NCBI RefSeq assembly: GCF_009857475.1
Contig: NZ_WWCJ01000002.1
Coordinates: 124,001 to 188,000, forward strand
Length of the DNA: 64,000 bases
Direction of reading: 5' to 3'
Origin: Pseudoduganella guangdongensis
GTDB lineage: Bacteria; Pseudomonadota; Gammaproteobacteria; Burkholderiales; Burkholderiaceae_D
Below the pieces are notes generated by a model. The model saw nothing but the letters and a program-made list of their open reading frames with translations, had not been told where the DNA came from and made no database searches. The first letter of the stretch is position 1; the number at the start of each line of letters is the position of its first letter. Of the stretch, positions 35,778 through 45,518 are shown one piece after another. The position numbers and the translations under genes are program-made.

Positions 35778-37427
35778 ATGCGGAAGAATTTACCGGTAAG
35801 CAATAACGAAGTAGAACTGGACGAGGACCAGGCCATTGTTTCCAAGACTGACTTGGAAGGCAATATTGTCTACGTAAATCCTTACTTCGAGCACATCAGC
35901 GGCTTTTCCGCTGAGGAGCTGCTGGGCCAGCCGCAAAACATCATCCGCCATCCCGACATGCCGGTGGAAGCGTTTGCCGACCTGTGGCACACCATCCGCG
36001 CCGGCATCCCGTGGACCGGCCTGGTGAAGAACCGCTGCAAGAACGGCGACTTCTACTGGGTCAAAGCGAATATCACCCCGATCAAGGAAAACGGCCGCAC
36101 CACCGGCTATATGTCGGTGCGCACCAAGGCCGAGCGCCACCAGGTGGCCGAAGCGGCCGACGCCTACCGCAAGATCGTGGCCGGCGCCACCAACCTGCGC
36201 ATCAAGAACGGCCAGATCGTGCGCCTGGGGCTGGCCAACGTGGTGGCGCGCCTGAGCCATGTGTCGCTGGCCATGCGCATCTGGCTGGCCACCAGCGTGG
36301 TCAACGTGCTGCAGATCGCCGTCTGCCTGGCCGCCCTGTTCGCGGACGGCACCAGCGACGCCACCCGCTACGGCATTTTCGGCGCCACCGCCTTCGGCTT
36401 CCTGATCAACGTCTTCCTGTGGTACACGCTGCGCGTCGGCATGCTGCAACCGCTGGGCCAGGCGCTCAATGGCGCGCGCCTGATCGCGGCGGGCGACCTG
36501 ACCGGCTCCTTCGAAACCAACAGCACCGACGAAGTGGGCCAGCTGCTGCGCGCCCTGCAGCAGATGAATAACAACCTGATCGCCACCATCCGCGACGTGC
36601 GCTTCAATATCGACGCGATGGCGGTGGCGACCAAGCAGATCGCCGCCGGCAATTCGGATCTGGCCGGCCGCACCGAGTCGCAGGCCGCCAGCCTGGAAAA
36701 GACGGCGTCGAGCATCGAGGAATTCTCCTCGACCGTGAAAGCCAATGCGCAGAACTCGCTGGAAGCCAACGACCTGGCCGTGAATGCCTCCGACGTGGCG
36801 GTGCAGGGCGGCGAGATCGTGTCCGAAGTGATCGCCACCATGGACGAGATCAACTCCTCCTCCAAACGCGTGGTCGATATCATCGGCCTGATCGAGGGCA
36901 TCGCCTTCCAAACCAACATCCTGGCGCTGAACGCCGCCGTGGAAGCGGCGCGCGCTGGTGAGCAGGGCCGCGGCTTCGCCGTGGTGGCGGGCGAGGTGCG
37001 CAACCTGGCGCAACGCTCGTCGGCCGCCGCCAAGGACATCAAGCAACTGATCGAAATCTCGGTCGGCAAGGTCAGCACCGGCATGGAACGCGCCCAGCGC
37101 GCCGGCGCCACCATGGACCAGGTGGTGACCTCGGTCAAACAGGTCACCAGCATCATGCATGAGATCTCCACTGCCTCGAAAGAACAGAGCATCGGCGTCG
37201 ACCAGGTCAACCAGGCCGTCAACCACATGGACCAGGTGACGCAGCAGAACGCGGCACTGGTCGAGGAAGCGGCCGCCGCAGCCGTCAGCCTGGCCGATGA
37301 AGCCGGCCACCTGCGCGACGCTTTCAGCCTGTTCAAATTCGAACGCAGCCGCCACGCGCGCCTGGCGGCTGCCGCTCCGGCACGCGGCGCGCAACCGCGC
37401 CAGGCCCAGAAACGCCTGGCTGCCTAA
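35778..37427 (+). CDS. PAS-domain methyl-accepting chemotaxis protein (Aer-like)
   Basis: A 549-residue chemoreceptor. PAS domain at about 20-135 (TDLEGNIVYVNPYFEHISGFS, HPDMPVEAFADLWHTIRAG, GDFYWVKANITPI), two transmembrane helices at about 175-240, HAMP to about 300, and a signalling domain whose hairpin tip is GIAFQTNILALNAAVEAARA. Aer-type receptors use PAS-bound FAD to sense redox or oxygen. An FNR box and the following hemN/cbb3 genes support energy-taxis toward low oxygen. The start 35778 follows GGGAG. Confidence 0.92.
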   Translation: MRKNLPVSNNEVELDEDQAIVSKTDLEGNIVYVNPYFEHISGFSAEELLGQPQNIIRHPDMPVEAFADLWHTIRAGIPWTGLVKNRCKNGDFYWVKANITPIKENGRTTGYMSVRTKAERHQVAEAADAYRKIVAGATNLRIKNGQIVRLGLANVVARLSHVSLAMRIWLATSVVNVLQIAVCLAALFADGTSDATRYGIFGATAFGFLINVFLWYTLRVGMLQPLGQALNGARLIAAGDLTGSFETNSTDEVGQLLRALQQMNNNLIATIRDVRFNIDAMAVATKQIAAGNSDLAGRTESQAASLEKTASSIEEFSSTVKANAQNSLEANDLAVNASDVAVQGGEIVSEVIATMDEINSSSKRVVDIIGLIEGIAFQTNILALNAAVEAARAGEQGRGFAVVAGEVRNLAQRSSAAAKDIKQLIEISVGKVSTGMERAQRAGATMDQVVTSVKQVTSIMHEISTASKEQSIGVDQVNQAVNHMDQVTQQNAALVEEAAAAAVSLADEAGHLRDAFSLFKFERSRHARLAAAAPARGAQPRQAQKRLAA

Positions 37428-37445
37428 CCCCTGATTGAGAACATA

Positions 37446-38876
37446 ATGAACACCATCGCAGAGCCATCCGTACAATTCGATGCAGAGCTGATCAGCCGCT
37501 TGAGCACGTCGGGCCCGCGTTATACCTCCTACCCGACCGCCGACCGGTTCAAGCCGGACTTCGGCTACTCCAGCTTCCTGGAGGCGCAAGCCAACCTGCG
37601 CATGCGCGGCGCGCGCGCCCCGCTCTCGCTGTACGTACACATCCCGTTCTGCAACGTGGTGTGCTACTACTGCGCCTGCAACAAGGTGGTGACCAAGGAC
37701 CGCAGCAAGGCTGTGACCTACCTCAGCTACCTGAAGCAGGAAATCGACATGCAGGGCAAGCTGTTCGCCGGCATGAACCGCGTGGAGCAGCTGCACTTCG
37801 GCGGCGGCACCCCGACCTACCTGGACGACGACCAGATGGGCGAACTGCTGGCCCATATGCGCAAGCACTTCGAGTTCGCCCCCGATGCGGAAGGCGAGTA
37901 TTCGATCGAGATCGATCCGCGCACGGTGGATGCGGAGCGTATCCGCACCCTGCGCAAGCAAGGCTTCAACCGCGTCAGCCTGGGCGTGCAGGACTTTGAT
38001 CCGGACGTGCAGAAGGCGGTCAACCGCATCCAGCCGGCGCACGAAACCCTGGCCGTGATCCAGGCGGCGCGCGACGCCGGCTTCCGCTCCATCAGCGTGG
38101 ACCTGATCTACGGCCTGCCGAAGCAGAACCTGACCACCATGCAGGCGACCATGGACAAGGTGATCGAGGCCAATCCGGACCGCATCGCCCTGTACAACTA
38201 CGCGCACATGCCGCACCTGTTCAAGCCGCAACGCCGCATCGCGGAGGACGAGCTGCCGTCGCCGGCCATGAAGCTGGACATGCTGGCCTTGTGCATCGAG
38301 CGCCTGACCGGCGCCGGCTATGTGTATATCGGTATGGACCATTTCGCCAAGCCAACCGACGACCTGGCCGTGGCGCAGCGCCAGGGCCGCCTGCACCGCA
38401 ATTTCCAGGGCTACTCGACCCACGCCGAGACCGACCTGGTGGCGCTCGGCGTGTCGGCCATCAGCTCGGTGAACGGCACCTACAGCCAGAACGAGAAGAC
38501 GCTGGACGAGTACTATGCGCGCCTGGACGAGGGCCGCCTGCCGATCGCGCGCGGCTACGCCATGGACAACGACGACCGCCTGCGCCGCATGGTGATCCAG
38601 AACCTGATGTGCAACTTCGAGCTGTCGATCTCGGCGCTGGAACTGGGCTACCCGATCCGCTTCAAGCAGTACTTTGCCAAGGAGCTGGACAAGCTGCGCG
38701 AGTACGAGCGCGACGGCCTGCTGGCGATCGAGGACGACTGGATCTCCATCTCGCCCAAAGGGCGCCTGCTGATCCGCAATATCTGCATGGTGTTCGACCG
38801 CCACCTGGCGCAGGACCGCGCCGCCGGCACCGCGCCGGGCCAGGTGCACCCGCTGCGCTTCTCGCGCACCATCTGA
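37446..38876 (+). CDS. hemN: Oxygen-independent coproporphyrinogen III oxidase
   Basis: A 476-residue radical SAM enzyme converting coproporphyrinogen III to protoporphyrinogen IX without oxygen. The cluster motif C-x3-C-x2-C-x-C is in CNVVCYYCACNK; SGPRYTSYPTADRF and QLHFGGGTPTYLDD are HemN-specific. It lies 18 bp after the chemoreceptor and seven bases before the SafE-like gene, supplying haem for the cbb3 oxidase under low oxygen. Confidence 0.96.
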   Translation: MNTIAEPSVQFDAELISRLSTSGPRYTSYPTADRFKPDFGYSSFLEAQANLRMRGARAPLSLYVHIPFCNVVCYYCACNKVVTKDRSKAVTYLSYLKQEIDMQGKLFAGMNRVEQLHFGGGTPTYLDDDQMGELLAHMRKHFEFAPDAEGEYSIEIDPRTVDAERIRTLRKQGFNRVSLGVQDFDPDVQKAVNRIQPAHETLAVIQAARDAGFRSISVDLIYGLPKQNLTTMQATMDKVIEANPDRIALYNYAHMPHLFKPQRRIAEDELPSPAMKLDMLALCIERLTGAGYVYIGMDHFAKPTDDLAVAQRQGRLHRNFQGYSTHAETDLVALGVSAISSVNGTYSQNEKTLDEYYARLDEGRLPIARGYAMDNDDRLRRMVIQNLMCNFELSISALELGYPIRFKQYFAKELDKLREYERDGLLAIEDDWISISPKGRLLIRNICMVFDRHLAQDRAAGTAPGQVHPLRFSRTI

Positions 38877-38883
38877 GGAGGCC

Positions 38884-39681
38884 ATGAACCTGCTGCCCAT
38901 CCTGCTTGCCGGCCTCGCCGGCAGCGTGCATTGCGCCGGCATGTGCGGCGGCATCGTCAGCGCGTTCAGCGTTGGCGCGCCGCGCAGCGGCGCCGCGCGC
39001 GCGCGCGTGATCCCGATCGCGCCTGCGCGCGCGGGCGCGGGAATGGCGGCATCGATGGCGGCGCCGGACGTGCGCGCGGCGGCGGCAGCAGCCGGCCATG
39101 TGCTGGCGTACAACGCCGGCCGCATCGGCAGCTATATGCTGGCGGGCGCCATGGCCGGCGGCCTGGCGGGCAGCGTCGCCAGCCTGGCGCGCATGTCGTC
39201 CTTGCAGCTGGCGGGCTACTGGATGGCCAACCTGATGCTGGTCGCCATGGGCCTGTACCTGATGGACGCCTGGCACGGCCTGGCGCGCATTGAAGCGGCG
39301 GGCGGCGTGCTGTGGCGTCGCGTGCAGCCGCTGGTGAAACCGCTGGTGCCGATGGACACGCCGCTCAAGGCGCTGGCCCTGGGCGGCCTGTGGGGCTGGG
39401 TGCCATGCGGCATGGTGTACAGCGTGCTGCTGACCGCCATGTTGAGCGGCTCGGCACTGGACGGCGCGCTGGTGATGGGCGCTTTCGGCCTGGGCACGCT
39501 GCCGATGCTGCTGGCCATGGGCATGGCCGGCGCCCGTCTGCGCCAATACCTGCAACAACGCGCCGTGCGCGTGGCTTGCGGCCTGCTGGTGCTGGGCTTC
39601 GGCCTGCTCGGCATGGCGCGCGCCATGAGCGGCAGCCAGCACGCCTGGCTCGACATCCTTTGCCTGACGGTGCAGCCATGA
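38884..39681 (+). CDS. TauE/SafE-like membrane protein of the cbb3 assembly cluster
   Basis: A 265-residue inner-membrane protein with about six helices. The N terminus LLAGLAGSVHCAGMCGGIVSA is the hallmark of the sulfite-exporter/UreH-like (DsbD-related) proteins found beside ccoI. WGWVPCGMVYSVLLTAML is the second conserved helix pair. The paired cysteines suggest metal (copper) handling or redox. It overlaps the ccoI start by four bases (ATGA). Confidence 0.85.
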   Translation: MNLLPILLAGLAGSVHCAGMCGGIVSAFSVGAPRSGAARARVIPIAPARAGAGMAASMAAPDVRAAAAAAGHVLAYNAGRIGSYMLAGAMAGGLAGSVASLARMSSLQLAGYWMANLMLVAMGLYLMDAWHGLARIEAAGGVLWRRVQPLVKPLVPMDTPLKALALGGLWGWVPCGMVYSVLLTAMLSGSALDGALVMGAFGLGTLPMLLAMGMAGARLRQYLQQRAVRVACGLLVLGFGLLGMARAMSGSQHAWLDILCLTVQP

Positions 39682-42134
39682 AGATGAATGAAGTCGCCGC
39701 CTGTTTCCATTGCGGCCAGCCGGTCGCGGCCAGCGCCAACTGGCACGTGACCATTGAGGGCGTTCCGCACGCCATGTGCTGCCCCGGCTGCGCGGCGGTG
39801 GCGCAAACCATCGTCGATATCGGCCAGGCCAGCTATTACCGCGAACGCAGCGGCTACGCGGCGGCGCCGGGCGCGGCGGCTGATTCCGCCAGCGAGGCCG
39901 CAACGCTGGTCCCGGCCGCCCTGGCGCTGCCGGAGGACGACCCGAACATCGTCAACGACGGCGACGCGCGCGAAGCCACGCTGCTGGTGGAAGGCATCCG
40001 CTGCGCCGCCTGCGTGTGGCTGATCGAGCACCGCCTGCGCAAGGTGGACGGCGTGCAGCAAGCCAGCCTGAACGTGGCCACCGAGAAGCTGTTCATCCGC
40101 TGGCACAAGGACAAAACCACCGCTGCCGCGCTGCTGGAAGCGGTGCGCAGCATCGGCTACAACGCCTGGCCCTACGACACCACCCGCCACGACGCGCAGC
40201 TGCAGAAAGCCAGCCGTACGCTGGGCCGCCAGCTGTTCGTGGCCGGCCTGTCGATGATGCAGGTGATGATGTACGTGGCGCCCGAATACATGGCCGGCGA
40301 CGACGGTACGCTGGACGCCGGCATGACCAGCCTGATGCGCTGGGCCAGCCTGCTGCTGACCCTGCCGGCCATCGCCTACTCGGCCCAGCCTTTCCTGAAG
40401 GGCGCCTGGGCCAGCCTGAAAGCGCGCGCGCTGGGCATGGACGTGCCGGTGGCGCTGGGCATCGTGGCGGCCTTCGCCGGCAGCGCGGTATCGACCGTGC
40501 GCGGCGCAGGCGAGGTGTATTACGACTCGGTCACCATGTTCATCTTCCTGCTGCTGGCCAGCCGCTACCTGGAAATGGTGGCGCGCCGCAAAGCGGCCAG
40601 CGCGCTGTCGCGCCTGCGCCATGCGGTGCCGGAAATGGCCATGCGCCTGGCCTGCTGGCCCGAGTCGCGCGCGGCGGCCGCCGTGCCGGCCGGTGCGCTG
40701 GCGGCAGGCGACCATATCGCGGTCAAAGTGGGCGAAGCGGTGGCCGCCGATTGCGTGGTGGTCGACGGCAGCACCTCGGTCGACCTGTCGCTGCTGACCG
40801 GCGAAAGCGCGCCGCAGCGCAAGACCGTCGGCGATGCGATTCCCGGCGGCGCGGTGAATGCCGGCAGCCCGGTCGTGCTGCGGGTCGAGAAACCGAGCCG
40901 CGACAGCACCCTGGCCGGCCTGCTGAAACTGATCGAACGCGCCGGCAGCGCCAAGCCGCAGATCGCGCAATGGGCTGACCACACCGCCTCCTGGTTCGTG
41001 GCGGCGCTGCTGCTGTTCGCGGCGGCCAGTTTCGGCTTCTGGACCTGGTACGACGCAGCGCGCGCCTGGCCGGTGGCGATTGCGGTACTGGTGGTGTCCT
41101 GCCCATGCGCCTTGTCGCTGGCCACGCCGTCGGCGCTGGCGGCGGCCACCGACCGCCTGCTCGGCAAGGGCGCGCTGGTGGTGCAGCCGCATGTGCTGGA
41201 GACGCTGCACCGCACCACCCATATCGTTTTCGACAAGACCGGCACCCTGACCGAGGGGCGGCCGACCGTGCAGAGCGTGGACGCCATCGATGGCGCGCGC
41301 ATCATCGGCATCCTGCGCGTGGCGGGGGCGCTGGAAGCGGGCAGCGCGCATCCGATCGCGCGCGCCATCAGCGCGGCGGCGGCGGCCCATGGCGCCGGCG
41401 CCGCCGGCGCCAGCGGGCTGCAGGAGCTGGCCGGGCAGGGCATGCAGGGCATGGTCAACGGCGTGCAGTACCGGCTCGGCACCGCCGCCTACGTGGCCGG
41501 CCTGGCCGGCGGCGCCGCGCCGCAACTGGGCGAGGCAGCAGGCACGCCGATGACGGCGGTCTGGCTCGGCATGCAGGGCCGCTGGCTGGGCCGCTTCCAG
41601 GTCAGCGACGCGCTGCGCGCCGACGCGCGCGACACGGTGGCATTCTTCCAGCAGCAGGGCAAGCAAGTGGTCCTGCTCAGCGGCGACCAGCAGGCGCTGG
41701 CCGCCAGCGTGGCGGCGCAACTGGGCATCCGCGAAGCGCTCGGCGACTGCATGCCGGACGCCAAACTGGCCTATGTGCAGGCGCTGCAGGCCAAGGGCGC
41801 CGTGGTGGCCATGGTGGGCGACGGCATCAACGACGCCGCCGTGCTGAGCGCCGCCGACGTCTCTTTCGCCATGGGCAGCGGCGCCACCCTGGCGCAAGTG
41901 CACGCCGACTGCGTGCTGCTCGACGCCCGCCTGCCGCTGCTGGTGGAAACCGCCCGCAGCGCCGGCCGCACCATGCGCGTGATCCGGCAGAACCTGGGCT
42001 GGGCCACGCTGTACAACATCATTGCCATTCCGGCGGCAGCCTTCGGCCTGCTCAACCCATGGCTGTCGGGTGTCGGCATGGCGGCCAGTTCCGCCATCGT
42101 CATCCTGAATGCGCTCCGCCTGCGCAGGAGTTAA
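39678..42134 (+). CDS. ccoI: Copper-translocating P-type ATPase for cbb3 oxidase assembly
   Basis: An 818-residue P1B-type ATPase. An N-terminal Cys-rich domain (CFHCGQPV and MCCPGCAAVAQ), a heavy-metal-associated domain with GIRCAACVW at about residue 110, and the transmembrane metal site CPCALSLATPSA. Next come the phosphorylated Asp in FDKTGTLTEGRP and the C-terminal GDGINDAAVLSAADV. CcoI/FixI delivers copper for CcoN. The start at 39678 overlaps the SafE stop; a longer open frame exists upstream but runs through the previous gene. Confidence 0.95.
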   Translation: MKMNEVAACFHCGQPVAASANWHVTIEGVPHAMCCPGCAAVAQTIVDIGQASYYRERSGYAAAPGAAADSASEAATLVPAALALPEDDPNIVNDGDAREATLLVEGIRCAACVWLIEHRLRKVDGVQQASLNVATEKLFIRWHKDKTTAAALLEAVRSIGYNAWPYDTTRHDAQLQKASRTLGRQLFVAGLSMMQVMMYVAPEYMAGDDGTLDAGMTSLMRWASLLLTLPAIAYSAQPFLKGAWASLKARALGMDVPVALGIVAAFAGSAVSTVRGAGEVYYDSVTMFIFLLLASRYLEMVARRKAASALSRLRHAVPEMAMRLACWPESRAAAAVPAGALAAGDHIAVKVGEAVAADCVVVDGSTSVDLSLLTGESAPQRKTVGDAIPGGAVNAGSPVVLRVEKPSRDSTLAGLLKLIERAGSAKPQIAQWADHTASWFVAALLLFAAASFGFWTWYDAARAWPVAIAVLVVSCPCALSLATPSALAAATDRLLGKGALVVQPHVLETLHRTTHIVFDKTGTLTEGRPTVQSVDAIDGARIIGILRVAGALEAGSAHPIARAISAAAAAHGAGAAGASGLQELAGQGMQGMVNGVQYRLGTAAYVAGLAGGAAPQLGEAAGTPMTAVWLGMQGRWLGRFQVSDALRADARDTVAFFQQQGKQVVLLSGDQQALAASVAAQLGIREALGDCMPDAKLAYVQALQAKGAVVAMVGDGINDAAVLSAADVSFAMGSGATLAQVHADCVLLDARLPLLVETARSAGRTMRVIRQNLGWATLYNIIAIPAAAFGLLNPWLSGVGMAASSAIVILNALRLRRS

Positions 42135-42138
42135 GAAA

Positions 42139-42285
42139 ATGGAATCACTTTACCTGCTCATCCCCATCAGCGTGGCCCTCGTGTTTGGCGCGCTGTGGCT
42201 GTTCTTTAAGGCCTCGGACGACGGCCAGTTCGACGATATGGAAGGCCCCGCCCTGAGAGTTTTGCAGGACAACGACCGGATTTGA
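42139..42285 (+). CDS. ccoS: cbb3 oxidase maturation protein CcoS
   Basis: A 48-residue protein (MESLYLLIPISVALVFGALW, then FFKASDDGQFDDMEGPA) with one N-terminal transmembrane helix, typical of CcoS/FixS, which is needed for cofactor insertion into cbb3 oxidase. It follows ccoI after four bases. The stop codon overlaps an FNR-like box for the structural genes. Confidence 0.92.
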   Translation: MESLYLLIPISVALVFGALWLFFKASDDGQFDDMEGPALRVLQDNDRI

Positions 42286-42295
42286 CCCAAGTCAT
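42282..42295 (+). promoter_or_regulatory. FNR/Anr-like box upstream of ccoN
   Basis: TTGAC-CCAA-GTCAT is an FNR-like dyad (eight of ten symmetric positions) 70 bp before the ccoN start and overlapping the ccoS stop. TAGGTA at 42314-42319 could be the -10. It suggests that ccoNOQP has its own oxygen-responsive promoter inside the cluster. Confidence 0.5.
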
Positions 42296-42364
42296 GTTTT
42301 TTTGAAGTGCTCCTAGGTAACCTTTGACATACCTCATCAAAGTGTCCTCCCTGGAGAATTCAAA

Positions 42365-43789
42365 GTGGATCAATCACTGGACTACAACTACAAGGTCGTG
42401 AAGCAATTCGCGATCGCCACCATCGTGTGGGGCGTTGTGGGCATGCTGGTCGGCGTGATCATCGCCGCCCAGCTGGCCTGGCCCTCACTCAACCTCGACA
42501 TTCCCTGGCTGACGTACGGCCGCCTGCGTCCACTGCACACCAATGCCGTGATCTTCGCATTCGGCATCAGCGGTTTGTTCGCCACCTCTTACTATGTCGT
42601 GCAACGTACCTGCCAGGTACGCCTGTTCTCCGACAAGCTGGCCGCCTTCACCTTCTGGGGCTGGCAAGCCGTGATCCTGTCGGCGGTCATCACCCTGCCA
42701 ATGGGTTTCACCCGCGGCAAGGAATACGCCGAACTGGAATGGCCCATCTCGATCCTGATCGCCGTGGTGTGGATCGCCTACGCGGTGGTGTTCTTCGGCA
42801 CCATCATCAAGCGTAAGGTCAAGCACATCTACGTTGCCAACTGGTTCTTCGGCGGCTATATCCTGGCGGTTACCCTGCTGCACGTGGTGAACTCCATGTC
42901 GATGCCGGCTTCGCTGTTCAAGTCCTACTCCATGTACACCGGCGTGCAGGACGCGATGATCCAGTGGTGGTACGGCCACAATGCGGTGGGCTTCATCCTG
43001 ACCGCCGGCTACCTGGGCATGGTGTACTACTTCATCCCGAAACAGGCCGAACGTCCTGTCTACTCCTACAAGCTGTCGATCGTGCACTTCTGGGCGCTGA
43101 TCTTCACCTATATGTGGGCCGGCCCGCACCATTTGCAATACACCGCGCTGCCTGACTGGGCGCAGTCGCTGGGCATGGTGTTCTCCCTGATCCTGCTGGC
43201 GCCAAGCTGGGGCGGCATGATCAACGGCATCATGACCCTGTCCGGCGCATGGCACAAGCTGCGCACCGACCCGATCCTGAAGCTGATGATCGTTTCCCTG
43301 TCCTTCTACGGCATGGCGACCTTCGAAGGCCCGATGATGTCGATCAAGACCGTCAACGCGCTGTCGCACTACACCGACTGGGGCATCGCGCACGTCCACG
43401 GCGGCGCGCTGGGCTGGGTTGGCTTTATCACCATGGGCTCGATCTACTACCTGATCCCGCGCCTGGCCGGCCAGGACAAGATGTACTCGACCAAGCTGAT
43501 CGACCTGCACTTCTGGGTCGCCACCATCGGCGTCGTGCTGTACATCGCCGCGCTGTGGATCGCCGGCGTGATGCAGGGCCTGATGTGGCGCGCAGTGAAC
43601 GCCGACGGCACCCTGACCTACACCTTCGTGGAAAGCGTGAAAGCCAGCTATCCGTACTACGTGGTGCGCGTGATCGGCGGCCTGCTGTACCTGGGCGGCA
43701 TGTGCGTCATGGCTTACAACGCGTGGATGACCCTGAAGGGCCGCGAAACCCCGCGTGCGCGCATCCCTGAACTGAGCATGGCTGCTTAA
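42365..43789 (+). CDS. ccoN: cbb3-type cytochrome c oxidase subunit I
   Basis: A 474-residue, roughly 12-helix haem-copper oxidase subunit. Conserved ligands include the low-spin haem and CuB histidines in [38 protein letters not shown] and [16 protein letters not shown]. It starts with GTG at 42365 after GGAG. CcoN is the catalytic subunit of the high-affinity terminal oxidase used in microoxic growth. Confidence 0.96.
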   Translation: MDQSLDYNYKVVKQFAIATIVWGVVGMLVGVIIAAQLAWPSLNLDIPWLTYGRLRPLHTNAVIFAFGISGLFATSYYVVQRTCQVRLFSDKLAAFTFWGWQAVILSAVITLPMGFTRGKEYAELEWPISILIAVVWIAYAVVFFGTIIKRKVKHIYVANWFFGGYILAVTLLHVVNSMSMPASLFKSYSMYTGVQDAMIQWWYGHNAVGFILTAGYLGMVYYFIPKQAERPVYSYKLSIVHFWALIFTYMWAGPHHLQYTALPDWAQSLGMVFSLILLAPSWGGMINGIMTLSGAWHKLRTDPILKLMIVSLSFYGMATFEGPMMSIKTVNALSHYTDWGIAHVHGGALGWVGFITMGSIYYLIPRLAGQDKMYSTKLIDLHFWVATIGVVLYIAALWIAGVMQGLMWRAVNADGTLTYTFVESVKASYPYYVVRVIGGLLYLGGMCVMAYNAWMTLKGRETPRARIPELSMAA

Positions 43790-43811
43790 CGACGCAAATT
43801 CGGAGCAAATA

Positions 43812-44426
43812 ATGAAATTTTCCCATGAATGGATTGAGAAGAACCCCTGGCTGCTGATCGTCCTGGTCACGCTGGTGGTATCGGTGGGCGGCGCGGTGGA
43901 GATCATCCCGCTGTTCTTCCAGAAGTCGACCACGGAGCCGGTGGCGGGCCTGAAGCCCTACTCCGCGCTGCGCCTGACCGGCCGCGACATCTATGTGCGT
44001 GAAGGCTGCTACACCTGCCACTCGCAGATGGTGCGTCCGTTCCGCGCCGAGACCGAGCGTTACGGCCACTACTCGGTGGCGGGCGAGTTCGTGTATGACC
44101 GCCCGTTCCAGTGGGGTTCCAAGCGCACCGGTCCCGACCTGGCGCGCGTCGGCGGCCGCTACTCCGACGAGTGGCACCGCACCCACCTGAACAACCCGCG
44201 CGACGTGGTGCCGGAATCGAATATGCCGAACTACCCGTGGCTGGCCAAGACCAAGCTGAAACCGGAGGAAGTGGTGCCGAAGATGCGCGCGCTGAAGCTC
44301 ATTGGCGACCCGTACTCCGAAGAGGAAATCGCCGCCGCGCCGGCCGAACTGGCCAATAAGACGGAAGAGGATGCGCTGGTGGCCTACCTGCAAGGCCTGG
44401 GCACCCTGATCAAGACGAGGAATTGA
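43812..44426 (+). CDS. ccoO: cbb3-type cytochrome c oxidase subunit II (monohaem cytochrome c)
   Basis: A 204-residue membrane-anchored cytochrome c. N-terminal helix ([23 protein letters not shown]), then the single haem motif C-Y-T-C-H in [15 protein letters not shown] and the Met ligand region [11 protein letters not shown]. It passes electrons from CcoP to CcoN. One base separates it from ccoQ. Confidence 0.96.
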   Translation: MKFSHEWIEKNPWLLIVLVTLVVSVGGAVEIIPLFFQKSTTEPVAGLKPYSALRLTGRDIYVREGCYTCHSQMVRPFRAETERYGHYSVAGEFVYDRPFQWGSKRTGPDLARVGGRYSDEWHRTHLNNPRDVVPESNMPNYPWLAKTKLKPEEVVPKMRALKLIGDPYSEEEIAAAPAELANKTEEDALVAYLQGLGTLIKTRN

Positions 44427-44427
44427 A

Positions 44428-44574
44428 ATGGAAAACTTTTTTAGCAATGCGAGCAATGTGATGACGGTGGTTTCCTTCATCACCTTCCTCGGCATCGTCT
44501 GGTGGGCCGCGCGCGGTCGCTGGGACGAAGCCGCGCAGCTGCCGTTCGCTGACGAGGAGAAGAAAAATGGCTGA
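44428..44574 (+). CDS. ccoQ: cbb3-type oxidase subunit CcoQ
   Basis: A 48-residue single-helix protein (NASNVMTVVSFITFLGIVWW, then AARGRWDEAAQLPFADEE), matching CcoQ/FixQ, which stabilises the oxidase. Its end overlaps the ccoP start by eight bases. Confidence 0.92.
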   Translation: MENFFSNASNVMTVVSFITFLGIVWWAARGRWDEAAQLPFADEEKKNG

Positions 44575-45502
44575 TTTCACCAGTGAATTCTGGAACCTGT
44601 ACATCGTCGTCCTGACCGTGATCGGTATCGCGGGCTGCGGCGTGCTGCTGTGGTCCCAGTCCTCGGTCAAAGGTTCGGCCCTGAAGTCGGTGGACGGCAA
44701 AGTCGGCACCACCGGCCATATCTGGGACGAGGACCTGACCGAGCTCAATACCCCGATGCCGCGCTGGTGGATGTGGCTGTTCTACCTGACCATCTTCTTC
44801 TCGATCGGCTACCTGTGGCTGTATCCGGGCCTGGGCAGCTATAAGGGCTCGCTGGGCTGGACTTCGACCGGTGAACACAAGGAAGAACTGGCCAAGGCCG
44901 AGAAGCAGTACGGCCCGCTGTTCGACAAGTACAAGGGCCAGGACCTGCAGGCCGTTGCGGCGGACCCGCAGGCACACGCCATCGGCGAGCGCCTGTTCCT
45001 GACCTACTGCGCGCAGTGCCACGGCTCCGACGCGCGCGGCAACAAGGGCTTCCCTAACCTGGCCGACAAGGACTGGCTGTACGGCGGCGAGCCGAACACC
45101 ATCAAGGAAACCATCATGAAGGGTCGCCACGGCGTGATGCCTCCGATGGGCGCCGCGGTGGGCTCGGAGAAGGATATCGAGAACGTCGCGCAGTACGTGC
45201 TGAGCCTGTCGGAAAGCACCCACGACCCGATCAAATCGGTGATGGGCAAGTCCAAGTTCAGCGCCTGCATGGCCTGCCACGGCGCCGGCGGCAAGGGCAA
45301 CCCTGCACTGGGCGCGCCTAACCTGGCCGACAAGACCTGGCTGTACGGCGGCAGCGCCGAGACCGTGATGGAAACCATCCGCAAGGGCCGCAACAACACC
45401 ATGCCGGCGTTCGAGGACTTCCTCGGCGAAGGCAAAGTGCACGTGCTGGCAGCCTATGTATGGGGCCTCTCCAACCCGCCGGTGAAAACCGCGATGAAGT
45501 AA
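44567..45502 (+). CDS. ccoP: cbb3-type cytochrome c oxidase subunit III (dihaem cytochrome c)
   Basis: A 311-residue protein. Two N-terminal hydrophobic helices (WNLYIVVLTVIGIAGCGVLL and MWLFYLTIFFSIGYLWLYPG) are followed by two cytochrome c domains with haem motifs C-A-Q-C-H and C-M-A-C-H. The FixP-type long form with two N-terminal helices is typical of proteobacteria. It accepts electrons from soluble cytochromes. Confidence 0.96.
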   Translation: MADFTSEFWNLYIVVLTVIGIAGCGVLLWSQSSVKGSALKSVDGKVGTTGHIWDEDLTELNTPMPRWWMWLFYLTIFFSIGYLWLYPGLGSYKGSLGWTSTGEHKEELAKAEKQYGPLFDKYKGQDLQAVAADPQAHAIGERLFLTYCAQCHGSDARGNKGFPNLADKDWLYGGEPNTIKETIMKGRHGVMPPMGAAVGSEKDIENVAQYVLSLSESTHDPIKSVMGKSKFSACMACHGAGGKGNPALGAPNLADKTWLYGGSAETVMETIRKGRNNTMPAFEDFLGEGKVHVLAAYVWGLSNPPVKTAMK

Positions 45503-45518
45503 CCAGCAGAGCACCAAC

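Noticed and set aside
35790..39125. A 1111-codon open frame on the reverse strand
   Set aside because: It is antisense to the chemoreceptor and hemN, both with clear domains; its translation is His/Arg/Ala-rich as expected from high-GC third-position bias.
39312..39677. Extended N terminus for ccoI
   Set aside because: The upstream in-frame extension lies wholly inside the SafE-like gene in another frame; ATG 39678 with the ATGA overlap is the normal arrangement.
39216..41903. An 895-codon reverse frame
   Set aside because: Antisense to ccoI and the SafE-like gene; no family motifs.
42327..42345. TTGACATACC...TCATCAAAG as an FNR site before ccoN
   Set aside because: The half-sites are separated by too many bases for an FNR dyad; the box at 42282-42295 fits better.
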